This document shows positions 1 through 6,184 of a DNA stretch of 9,915 bases, in pieces. The position numbers and the translations under genes are program-made. The DNA is taken from assembly GCA_028822575.1 (NCBI GenBank), contig JAPKDN010000071.1:1-9915 (forward strand), read 5' to 3'. How positions within the stretch are numbered: the first letter of the stretch is position 1; each line of letters begins with the position of its first letter. This DNA is from Alphaproteobacteria bacterium. Lineage in GTDB: Bacteria; Pseudomonadota; Alphaproteobacteria; Thalassobaculales; Thalassobaculaceae. Below the pieces are notes generated by a model. That model saw nothing but the letters and a program-made list of their open reading frames with translations, did not search any database and had not been told where the DNA came from.

Positions 1-122
1 TTTCTTGAACTGGCGACAGTACAAATTTGACTGCGCCAATATGAACCCTTGGCCTGGCCATTGGATTCTGGCGGGCAATAGCTTCCGCAGACGGCAATCC
101 CCGCGAAGCGACCCGGAACGAC
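1..122. other. Left-edge intergenic stretch with no recognisable gene
   Basis: This stretch lies downstream of the minus-strand oxygenase. A plus-strand frame starting at 5 is open, but it runs into and antisense to that gene and resembles no known protein. An 11-base direct repeat (cgcgaagcgac) occurs at 102-112 and again at 153-163, the second copy inside the oxygenase gene. I see no convincing terminator hairpin with a T-run for the oxygenase transcript here. Confidence 0.5.
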
Positions 123-1271
123 TTAATTCGCGCCGAACAAAAATGCCAAAAGCGCGAAGCGACTTCCCGTTCTCATTCCCACGACTTCATGCAACAAAGA
201 ACACGAAAACACAATCGCGGTGCCTGATGCCGGTTTATAAAGTTGTCCGCTAAATTCTGGGAAGCGCAGTTCTCCCCCTTCATAAGCCTCGGCGTTCAAA
301 TTAATTGTAACCGCGAAACGGCGGTGCGCGACGGATGGGTCAACATTATCGCGGTGCCCCATTTGCTCGCCGCCACGGTCTCCCTCATAGCGAGCGAGAC
401 GATAACGCTCATGTTGGGTGATCGGGTAGTTGAAAGCTTTCTGGATTTCTGGGAACAGTCTTTTCCGTAGCCGGTCGCTGATGAAGGCCTGGGTAGCGGC
501 CTCGACCACCCAATGGTCGATACGATCCCGTCGTCCAAGATCAGGGATGCGCATCTTGCAGTCCGTAGTCCGGTCACCCAATGCCGAATGTCCTGGTTCG
601 ACGTATTCCTGGCCGCGAGTATGAAAAATGGACATCAGGTGCGTGGTGTCCGCCACGCTGAATACATCGGGCACCGCCAGTACCGGTGGATGAATTACCG
701 GCGTTCCAATACCGTTATCCGCGACGCGGTTTTCCAGTTTGTTGAGGATCCGCTCAACATCCGTCGATGGCCTAGCCGCACGGACTATGTCGATGACATG
801 AAGATTAGCACCCACCACGAGAAGCACCGGCGGGCCGTTCTCAGCGCCGAGGAAGCGAAAGACCTCGCCACTGGGGTCGACCAGACGCATTGCCCCCGCT
901 TTGAGCTCCCCAATATCGATGACCCGGCCCGGTACCTTCGCTAGTGACGTGCCGCCAAGCCCTGGCAAGGCGCGTGCCCCAAGGCCAGGAAGACCGAGCG
1001 CGCCGCCGCTGGTCGATCCAGTTGGGATGGGGCGCGCAACCAAAAAACACCGGGCTCCAAGGGTTTCAAGTTTATGCCGTTGTGTAGCCAAATCGGCCAA
1101 CAGCGCGCTGGTTCTGGCCGTATCACCGCCGCCGAAAACCAAAAGGTTTATCCGCCCAGCCATCGGCGGCGCGCTGGTATCGACAACCTCACCTCGTGGT
1201 CCAGTGAGGGATAGGCGTGGCAGAATATCGCCGGGTTCGAGCGGATCTGTCTGTCGGGCCGGCTGTCGCAT
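123..1271 (-). CDS. 2-oxoglutarate/Fe(II)-dependent oxygenase with N-terminal peroxiredoxin-like domain
   Basis: This is a 382-residue, two-domain protein. Residues about 10-165 look like an AhpC/TSA (thioredoxin) fold: an LEPGD-type entry, a hydrophobic strand INLLVF at 41-46, and a VDPSGEVFRFLG segment at 131-142 typical of peroxiredoxin-like proteins. The peroxidatic cysteine expected just after the first core strand is absent (GGGDTART instead). A Gly/Leu/Pro-rich stretch at about 89-110 repeats LPGLG twice. The C-terminal part (about 245-382) is a prolyl-4-hydroxylase-like oxygenase: H306-x-D308 and H361 are the expected Fe(II) ligands, R371 the 2-oxoglutarate binder, and EGGEL at 341-345 is the usual strand motif. 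The family hydroxylates proteins or small molecules, and the substrate here is unknown. A TTG lies one codon upstream of the chosen ATG, but the ATG has GGAA seven bases before it and is preferred. It lies downstream of the membrane-protein gene on the same strand but beyond a terminator, so it probably has its own promoter. Confidence 0.85.
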   Translation of the reverse strand: MRQPARQTDPLEPGDILPRLSLTGPRGEVVDTSAPPMAGRINLLVFGGGDTARTSALLADLATQRHKLETLGARCFLVARPIPTGSTSGGALGLPGLGARALPGLGGTSLAKVPGRVIDIGELKAGAMRLVDPSGEVFRFLGAENGPPVLLVVGANLHVIDIVRAARPSTDVERILNKLENRVADNGIGTPVIHPPVLAVPDVFSVADTTHLMSIFHTRGQEYVEPGHSALGDRTTDCKMRIPDLGRRDRIDHWVVEAATQAFISDRLRKRLFPEIQKAFNYPITQHERYRLARYEGDRGGEQMGHRDNVDPSVAHRRFAVTINLNAEAYEGGELRFPEFSGQLYKPASGTAIVFSCSLLHEVVGMRTGSRFALLAFLFGAN

Positions 1272-1305
1272 CAACGGGTTCCATCAATCGCCTGGTGATC
1301 GCTGC

Positions 1306-1311
1306 ATTCTA
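1306..1311 (-). promoter_or_regulatory. Possible -10 element for the oxygenase gene
   Basis: Read on the minus strand this is TAGAAT, one mismatch from the sigma-70 -10 consensus. It lies about 35 bases before the oxygenase ATG and downstream of the terminator of the preceding gene, where a promoter is needed. No good -35 box is visible at 16-18 bases spacing, so this is tentative. Confidence 0.3.
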
Positions 1312-1360
1312 GCGCGCCGCGCCAGAAACGAAAACCAGCGAGGTGAGAACCAGCCACAAC

Positions 1361-1388
1361 GAAAACCGGCCCCACGAGGGGGCCGGTT
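1361..1388 (-). terminator. Rho-independent terminator after the PuuD-like gene
   Basis: A perfect 10-base-pair G+C-rich stem (arms 1364-1373 and 1379-1388) closes a five-base loop. Read on the minus strand it is followed by TTTTCGTTGT. It begins 39 bases past the stop of the PuuD-like gene, so it should end that transcript before the oxygenase. On the plus strand no T-run follows, so the terminator is directional. Confidence 0.85.
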
Positions 1389-1427
1389 CCGTCTTACCGT
1401 CTCCGGATGGAGCGGCGGTGGCTAATC

Positions 1428-2051
1428 TTAGTAGAGGTTCTGAGCCGACACCATCGCGTAAAGCATCGGTACCGACAGGAGCGTGTTGGTCCGCGAGAAC
1501 AACATCGCGGTCCGGGCCGACGCGGCCTTGGTCGCGGCATCCGCCTCGACCATGCCCAGGGCGCGCTGCTGATTCGGCCAAATCACGAACCAGACATTGA
1601 ACCACATGATGGCTCCAAGCCACATGCCAATGCCGATCGCGGTAAACTTCTCCGTTCCATCCTCACCCAGACCAAGTGAAATCGCTTGCATGAGGTAACC
1701 GCTCATCCAGGCGAGAAGCAGGCCTGTAACCAAAGTCCCCATCGCACCCCAGCGGAACCAGAACAGCACGGCCGGTGCGATCACCTTGCCAATAGCCGGC
1801 TTCTGCTCGTCGGGAATGTTCGGCATATTCGGAATTTGAATGAAGTTAAGATACCAAAGTAGACCGATCCACATCACACCACAAAGCACATGTAGCCAAC
1901 GCATGAAGAACGTGAAGTACTCATGGTCGAAGGTCGGGACAGCGAAGGTCAGAGCCTCGCCGGTAGAATTCGTAACATAAAGCACCATGATGACCGTCAA
2001 CACGATGCCGGCGATAATCGTATTACGCAAACTTGTTAGAATAGCGGCCAT
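1428..2051 (-). CDS. PuuD/urate oxidase N-domain family membrane protein (short form, no cytochrome c)
   Basis: This 207-residue integral membrane protein has about five hydrophobic helices: residues 11-27, 47-70, 88-115, 135-157 and 181-203. It resembles the membrane domain of PuuD, the bacterial urate hydroxylase that in full length couples urate oxidation to a C-terminal cytochrome c. Family-like features are RWLHVLCGVMWIGLLWYLNF at 51-70, containing a membrane histidine (H54), and FNVWFVIWPNQQ at 151-162. Full-length PuuD is roughly twice this size, with a CxxCH heme site. Here the reading frame ends naturally after the last helix, and no CxxCH is present. No other purine-degradation gene is in the window, so urate oxidation is uncertain; an electron-transfer or other membrane role is equally possible. 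The ATG has a strong GGAGG-type ribosome site (minus strand, near 2061-2066). A terminator follows. Confidence 0.7.
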   Translation of the reverse strand: MAAILTSLRNTIIAGIVLTVIMVLYVTNSTGEALTFAVPTFDHEYFTFFMRWLHVLCGVMWIGLLWYLNFIQIPNMPNIPDEQKPAIGKVIAPAVLFWFRWGAMGTLVTGLLLAWMSGYLMQAISLGLGEDGTEKFTAIGIGMWLGAIMWFNVWFVIWPNQQRALGMVEADAATKAASARTAMLFSRTNTLLSVPMLYAMVSAQNLY

Positions 2052-2113
2052 GGGATTTCCCCCTCCATTGCAACCATCGTTCCAGCGGCCTTGTTGGGCG
2101 CCGCGCGTTAACC

Positions 2114-2141
2114 TTGACGCGTATTGATTGTTTATTCTAAT
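2114..2141 (+). promoter_or_regulatory. Sigma-70-like promoter toward the metallophosphoesterase
   Basis: TTGACG at 2114-2119 and TCTAAT at 2136-2141 are separated by 16 bases. Each box has one mismatch to consensus, making this the best promoter-like sequence in the window. It lies in an A+T-richer patch between divergent genes. Predicted transcription start is near 2148, giving a leader of about 135 bases before the phosphoesterase start, including the hairpin at 2195-2213. Confidence 0.55.
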
Positions 2142-2161
2142 CGAGTCGTACCCCGTATGAA
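2134..2161 (-). promoter_or_regulatory. Candidate divergent promoter for the PuuD-like gene
   Basis: On the minus strand TTCATA (2161-2156) and TAGAAT (2139-2134) are 16 bases apart, with four and five matches to the sigma-70 boxes. The -10 element physically overlaps the plus-strand -10 at 2136-2141. Predicted start is near 2127, about 76 bases before the PuuD-like ATG. Confidence 0.4.
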
Positions 2162-2194
2162 AGGGTCCCGTAAGGAAAACAAGAAGAAGTTGAT

Positions 2195-2217
2195 CTGGAC
2201 AAGAATTGTCCAGTTTT
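2195..2217 (+). terminator. Terminator-like hairpin in the leader of the metallophosphoesterase
   Basis: The arms 2195-2202 (ctggacaa) and 2206-2213 (ttgtccag) form a perfect 8-base-pair stem with a three-base loop, followed on the plus strand by TTTT at 2214-2217. It lies about 50 bases downstream of the predicted start near 2148 and 65 bases before the gene. It could be an attenuator, the end of a short RNA, or, since it is a clean dyad, a repressor operator. The T-run is short, so full termination is doubtful. Confidence 0.45.
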
Positions 2218-2282
2218 GCTAGCGCGCGAAAATGGTGTCTGATGAGCGGATATTCCGATCGCTCCAGTCCGAGGTCATCCCG

Positions 2283-3080
2283 ATGTTAATCGCTCAGATC
2301 ACAGACACGCATTTGCGCCCCGACGGTTCCGTGACCTACGCGGGTGTCGACCCCAAGGCCAACTTCAGCGCCACGCTTGAGGCGATCGCGAGCCTTGCCA
2401 CGAGGCCGGATATGATCGTCCTGAGCGGTGATCTCGCCGACAAGGGGGAGGCCGGGTCCTATGCCTGGCTCGACCAGGAACTGGGTCGATATGACATGCC
2501 CGTCTATGTAATTCCCGGCAATCATGATCTTCGGGCCCCCATGCGCCAAGCCTTTGGGCGGCGCGGCTATCTGCCCGAGGAAGGCTTCATGCACTATGTG
2601 GTCGAGGCTGGCCCAGTTCGCCTGGTCGCGCTGGACACGGTGATCGAGTTTGAGACCGGCGGGCGGATGTGCGCGGACCGGTGTGCCTGGCTTTCCGATC
2701 GCCTGGCCGAGGACCGCAAAACCCCAACCGTCATCATGATGCACCATCAGCCGTTCCTGACCGGCGGTCATTTCGACGCCATCGGGATCGAAGGACGCGA
2801 GACCTTGGAGGCCGTGGTCGCCAAGGCGCCGAACGTCACCCTCGTGATCTGTGGTCACATGCATCGCGGCGCTCTTGTCCGTTGGGCGGGCACCGTCGTC
2901 AGCGTTTGCCCCAGTACCGCGTTCCAGTTCGACCTCGAACAGGCCGACCCCACGACCTTTCGCGTCCGAGCCGAGCCACCGGCTTATCAGCTTCATCATT
3001 GGAGCCAGAAAACCGGAATGGTGACCTATACCGGGACCGTTGGTGATTTCCCGGTGCTACGGGAACGTACGCACGAATAG
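2283..3080 (+). CDS. Metallophosphoesterase, GpdQ/CpdA-like (class III cyclic nucleotide/glycerol phosphodiesterase family)
   Basis: This 265-residue calcineurin-like phosphoesterase binds two metal ions. The full ligand set is visible: D8-x-H10, D50 in SGD, N80-H81-D82 in PGNHD, H154 in MMHH, and H192/H194 in GHMH. Order and spacing match GpdQ (D8, H10, D50, N80, then three histidines) closely. Enzymes of this group cleave phosphodiesters such as 3',5'-cAMP or glycerophosphodiesters; sequence alone does not decide between these. There is no signal peptide, so it should be cytoplasmic. An upstream in-frame ATG at 2232 would add 17 residues but has no ribosome site. The ATG at 2283 has GAGG at 2271-2274 with eight bases spacing and begins exactly where the family's first strand (MLIAQITDTH) begins. 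It is probably transcribed alone from the promoter near 2114-2141 and converges with the next gene, 26 bases away. Confidence 0.9.
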   Translation: MLIAQITDTHLRPDGSVTYAGVDPKANFSATLEAIASLATRPDMIVLSGDLADKGEAGSYAWLDQELGRYDMPVYVIPGNHDLRAPMRQAFGRRGYLPEEGFMHYVVEAGPVRLVALDTVIEFETGGRMCADRCAWLSDRLAEDRKTPTVIMMHHQPFLTGGHFDAIGIEGRETLEAVVAKAPNVTLVICGHMHRGALVRWAGTVVSVCPSTAFQFDLEQADPTTFRVRAEPPAYQLHHWSQKTGMVTYTGTVGDFPVLRERTHE

Positions 3081-3106
3081 CCACCGCCGCCCAATAATCT
3101 TTACAC

Positions 3107-3712
3107 TCACCCATGGTTCCAGTTATTCGGGTCGTCATTGTCACCTGGTGACAGACCAATCACGTCACCATCGGTGTTGACGCCAAGGCCTAGCACCGTG
3201 CGGTTGGCGTAGGAGAAATAGCTGACCACCTGATTGACCTCCAGGATACGTCCGTCGTCCATGCCGGCCTCGCGCATGGCGATGATCAAGCTCTCGTCCA
3301 TGGACGCGGGGTCGCGAGTCAGAACCCAGGCATAACGCATCGCCGCCAACTCGGAGCCCTCGAAGACTTTCTCGGGCCGTTCCTCTTCCAGAGCGGCGCG
3401 CATGGTGTCGGCGCGAGATCTGTCGTCGAGAAGCCGGACCAGCCCTTCGAAATGATGGTCCACGCAATAGGCACAGCCATTGAGCTGGCTGACATAGACA
3501 CCCAACGCCTCCAGGAACCATTTCGGTACCTTATTCGCCGAATGATGCAGCACATATTTGTAGATGTGCATGTGCCCTTCCATGGAATGCGGGCGCAGCG
3601 AATGGGCCATCATGATGTTGTCGACATTGTTGTCCGGGCCCTTGACCCGGTCGTACAGGGTTTTAAGGCGACCCTTGGCCTCTTCGAAGGCGACGGTGGC
3701 GATCCAGGTCAT
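3107..3712 (-). CDS. AhpD-like/carboxymuconolactone decarboxylase family protein (peroxidase-related)
   Basis: This is a 201-residue all-helical protein of the CMD/AhpD group, in which a CxxC pair and a histidine support thiol-based peroxide reduction. The catalytic signature is clear: C80-A-Y-C83 and H87, with E68 twelve residues before the first cysteine, as in the E118/C130/C133/H137 set of mycobacterial AhpD. The residue matching AhpD His132 is tyrosine (Y82), as is common in the 'peroxidase-related' subfamily. The C-terminus carries an acidic tail ending DDPNNWNHG, an ending I recall from this subfamily. The ATG has GGAAG five bases upstream. No AhpC or lipoyl partner is adjacent. The gene is transcribed away from the D-2-hydroxyacid dehydrogenase with 80 bases between the start codons. 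The family assignment is firm; the electron donor and substrate are unknown. Confidence 0.85.
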   Translation of the reverse strand: MTWIATVAFEEAKGRLKTLYDRVKGPDNNVDNIMMAHSLRPHSMEGHMHIYKYVLHHSANKVPKWFLEALGVYVSQLNGCAYCVDHHFEGLVRLLDDRSRADTMRAALEEERPEKVFEGSELAAMRYAWVLTRDPASMDESLIIAMREAGMDDGRILEVNQVVSYFSYANRTVLGLGVNTDGDVIGLSPGDNDDPNNWNHG

Positions 3713-3792
3713 GCGACTTCCAAGCGGGAGACGGGCTTGCCGATCGCGGTCGATAACGTGAAGCTAGTGGTTACCGTGATTCCCCGGAGTGG

Positions 3793-4746
3793 ATGATGCC
3801 GACTTCAATGACCCGCGTGCTGGTCCATGATGACCATGCGCATCTGTACCGCGATCTGCTTGAGGCCGAACCCGGCGTCTCGTACATCATCCATGACCGT
3901 TACGCGGGGTTGACCGAGGTGGCCCGCGATTTCGCGCCCGATGTGGTGATGAATTTTCGGTTCGCCGGCAATCCCTATCCCAGAGAGGGTTTTATCGATT
4001 TACCGTCGCTACGCTGGGTCCATGTGTCGGGCTCCGGTAGCGATCATATCGCGCCGTGGGACAAGGAGCGGGTAACCGTGACCAACTGCGCCGGATTTCA
4101 GGCCAAGGTCATGGCCGAATACGCCATCGGAGCGATCCTGGCGCATAATTTCAGATTTCTGGAATTCATAGCCGATCGCCAGGCCCGGCGGTGGGCCGAG
4201 AAACCAGTCCGGCCGGCCGCTGGGGGGACTTTGTTGATGATCGGGCTTGGTCCGATCGGCAAGGCGATTGCCCGTCTCGCCGGGCTTGTGGGAATGCGGG
4301 TCATCGGCCTGCGGCGTGGCCCCGGCTCGGTGGACGGCGTTGAACGGGTTTTCCAAACCAACGAACTTGGCGAAGCCTTGGCCGAGGCCGACGCGGTGGT
4401 ACTGGCGATCCCCCTGACAGACGAATCGCGCGGATGGTTCGACGCGGCGGCGATCGCGGCGATGAAGCCGGATGCCCTGCTGATCAACATGGCGCGCGGT
4501 CATATCGTCGACGAAGTCGCGCTTGCGGCGGCGCTCGAGGCGCGTCGTCTTAGAGGCGCGGTGATCGATGTATTCTCGAGTGAGCCTCTCGATCCCCAAA
4601 GCCCACTATGGGCGTTGGACAACGCCATTTTGACCCCGCATGTGTCGAGTGTCTGGGAGGGATGGCAACGGGCGGCGGCTGAGGTTTTCATGGATAATCT
4701 GCGGCGCTACCAGGCGGGCGAGCCGCTGGTCAATGTTGTCGGCTAG
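3793..4746 (+). CDS. D-2-hydroxyacid dehydrogenase (NAD(P)-dependent)
   Basis: The encoded protein (317 residues) belongs to the D-isomer-specific 2-hydroxyacid dehydrogenase family, which interconverts 2-keto acids and D-2-hydroxy acids using NAD(P)H. The Rossmann nucleotide-binding motif GLGPIG is at 151-156. The catalytic triad is complete: R235 (in NMARG), E264 (in DVFSSEP) and H283 (in TPHVS). The substrate-binding segment VSGSGSDHI is at 78-86. General resemblance is to glyoxylate/hydroxypyruvate reductases of the GhrA type, but the substrate cannot be fixed. The start is slightly ambiguous: GGAG at 3786-3789 is three bases from the ATG at 3793 and six from the ATG at 3796, and a third ATG lies at 3808. 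The second is best spaced. There is no signal peptide, so it should be cytoplasmic. It converges with the glycosyltransferase gene, 41 bases away. Confidence 0.92.
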   Translation: MMPTSMTRVLVHDDHAHLYRDLLEAEPGVSYIIHDRYAGLTEVARDFAPDVVMNFRFAGNPYPREGFIDLPSLRWVHVSGSGSDHIAPWDKERVTVTNCAGFQAKVMAEYAIGAILAHNFRFLEFIADRQARRWAEKPVRPAAGGTLLMIGLGPIGKAIARLAGLVGMRVIGLRRGPGSVDGVERVFQTNELGEALAEADAVVLAIPLTDESRGWFDAAAIAAMKPDALLINMARGHIVDEVALAAALEARRLRGAVIDVFSSEPLDPQSPLWALDNAILTPHVSSVWEGWQRAAAEVFMDNLRRYQAGEPLVNVVG

Positions 4747-4787
4747 GGCGATCGGCGTTCCCTAAAATAGACACCGCCTCGCTCAGA

Positions 4788-6008
4788 CTAGTGCATCAGC
4801 GCCGCGCAACGCGCGACCACGTGCCTCAACGCGTCTTCCGGCGCGCCCAGTTGAAGTTTATCCGCCGCTTTCGCGGCTCTGATCACCAACGGTTTGTCCT
4901 GAACCATGGATCGGATCCCGCTGGCGATCTTCTTGGGTGTCCAGTCCGCCGGCACGGTTACCGACGCGCCAAGTTTCTCGATCTGTTTAGCGGTCACCAG
5001 GTGTTCCAGATTCCATGGGAAGATCATTTGCGGCGTGCCGGCTTGCACGGCGGCGATGGCGGTCGACAATCCGCCGTGATGGATGATCATTCGAGCGTCA
5101 GGAATGACCCGGTCGAAAGGTTGGGGTTGAAGATGAATCCCAAACCCCGGACCGGCCATTAACTCAGCGTCTCCACGCTCCAGATCGGATATATAGGCCT
5201 GGCAATCCACCGATGCCGCCTTGACTGCTTCGATCGCCTTGGCGAGATCGGGTTGAGCCCTCGGCATATAAAGGAAAACACCCTTCTTGCGGCGTTTTTC
5301 GAGTGGCAGGGGCTGGATCCCCGCCGGCAAATTGAACGGCGCCAGCTGAGGCGCGTCACGGTAGGTGGCATAGGGATCCACCAGAGGGACCGAGAACACG
5401 CAGGTCTCGTCACCGTTTAGGGTATCGGCCAAATGGGCCATAGGTTGATCACCACGCTTGGCGAGCACACCGTTAATGGCTTCCAGAAGGCGGTTCTCAT
5501 GCTCGATGCTAAAGGCCTCGAGCTTTGCCTGCCAGGGCCGGATCGGAGGCAAAGGACGTCCGGCGGGTGGGATCGTATAGCCGTTTCCAACCATCATCAT
5601 GGGCACGCGCCCACGCGCCGCGAGGCGCAGGGTCGGGCAAAAGTCACCAATCACCAGGTCCGGATTGACGGTGCGAATCAACCCGGTCCAGGCTTCGACC
5701 CGCGCCGCCAATGCGGCGGGATTGCCATACCCAATGAGATTGAGGACGTCGGCGAAGCTGTGGGTCGGGATTTTTCGAGCCTCGGGATTCCGAGGCATCT
5801 CCCAACGCGGCCCCGTGATGACGCTGAAACCCGGCAGGGCAATCCCAGTTTCGGGATCGAGAAAAGCAGAGATCCTGTCAAGGTCCTGCAGCGCCACGAC
5901 GATCTCCGCGCCAGCGTCGCGCAGAACCGTGACGATCGGTTTCAGCCGCGTGATATGGCCGAGACCGGCCCCGAACTCCCACCCGCAAAGAATACGCTTG
6001 GCCCTCAT
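4788..6008 (-). CDS. Glycosyltransferase, GT-B fold, UDP-glycosyltransferase/MGT-like
   Basis: This is a 406-residue protein of the GT1/MurG-like superfamily, which transfers a sugar from a nucleotide donor to an acceptor. The N-terminal acceptor domain opens with a strand and a glycine-rich loop (GAGLGHI, 13-19). The C-terminal donor domain has the hallmark HHGGLSTAIAAVQAGTP at 310-326, followed by PWNLEHLVTAKQIEKLGA at 331-348, the region that holds the nucleotide sugar in UGTs. No signal peptide or membrane helix is visible. The frame is open upstream to 6113, but the ATG at 6008 starts the protein directly before its first strand (residues 4-8) and fits the family's usual N-terminus. The longer versions would add a charged tail of low credibility. 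The chosen ATG overlaps the stop of a 16-codon ORF (ATGA), which may couple translation. The acceptor, perhaps a lipid, sterol or secondary metabolite, is unknown. Confidence 0.85.
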   Translation of the reverse strand: MRAKRILCGWEFGAGLGHITRLKPIVTVLRDAGAEIVVALQDLDRISAFLDPETGIALPGFSVITGPRWEMPRNPEARKIPTHSFADVLNLIGYGNPAALAARVEAWTGLIRTVNPDLVIGDFCPTLRLAARGRVPMMMVGNGYTIPPAGRPLPPIRPWQAKLEAFSIEHENRLLEAINGVLAKRGDQPMAHLADTLNGDETCVFSVPLVDPYATYRDAPQLAPFNLPAGIQPLPLEKRRKKGVFLYMPRAQPDLAKAIEAVKAASVDCQAYISDLERGDAELMAGPGFGIHLQPQPFDRVIPDARMIIHHGGLSTAIAAVQAGTPQMIFPWNLEHLVTAKQIEKLGASVTVPADWTPKKIASGIRSMVQDKPLVIRAAKAADKLQLGAPEDALRHVVARCAALMH

Positions 6009-6055
6009 CGGATCATGCCCGCGTGCCTCGATTGTTCTTGGATCGCGTGGTCCAT
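6005..6055 (-). CDS. Possible 16-residue leader peptide coupled to the glycosyltransferase
   Basis: On the minus strand an ATG at 6055 opens a 16-codon frame (MDHAIQEQSRHAGMIR) ending in TGA at 6007-6005. That stop overlaps the glycosyltransferase ATG at 6008-6006 as ATGA. An AAGGA ribosome site lies eight bases before the leader ATG, better than anything directly before the glycosyltransferase ATG. The arrangement is typical of translational coupling, but an ORF this short could arise by chance. No amino-acid run suggests an attenuator. Confidence 0.3.
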   Translation of the reverse strand: MDHAIQEQSRHAGMIR

Positions 6056-6184
6056 GCCGACTTTCCTTTCCGCCCATTTCTCCGCATAGTGCCGTTGTCG
6101 CGGAACAGGTCAAGATCCGAGCGTGTTAAAGACATTTCGCGCACCTTGCCAGGACTGGATGACGGTAGGACCAGGGCAGAATGT

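Noticed and set aside
513..944. Plus-strand open frame of 143 codons inside the oxygenase gene
   Set aside because: It is antisense to the two-domain oxygenase and has no ribosome site or recognisable fold.
1329..1370. Near-repeat cgaaaaccagc/cgaaaaccggc before the terminator as a protein-binding site
   Set aside because: There are only two imperfect copies, and the second is part of the terminator; chance is enough.
2286..2999. Long minus-strand open frame (237 codons) opposite the metallophosphoesterase
   Set aside because: It lies wholly antisense to a gene with intact catalytic motifs, resembles no family, and is explained by high third-position G+C in the real gene.
4009..4599. Minus-strand open frame of 196 codons opposite the D-2-hydroxyacid dehydrogenase
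   Set aside because: It covers the dehydrogenase nucleotide-binding and catalytic motifs on the other strand and has no domain of its own.
4742..4765. Short dyad tagggN11cccta at the end of the dehydrogenase as a terminator
   Set aside because: The stem is only five base pairs with a long loop, and no T-run follows on either strand.
5433..6089. Plus-strand open frame of 218 codons opposite the glycosyltransferase
   Set aside because: It is antisense to a well-supported glycosyltransferase, with a low-complexity, Arg/Pro-rich translation and no recognisable domain.
6023..6184. N-terminal extension of the Tag-like protein to an upstream ATG
   Set aside because: The added 54 residues are Arg-rich, overlap the divergent glycosyltransferase start region and its leader ORF, and have no family counterpart. 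The ATG at 6185 matches the usual N-terminus.
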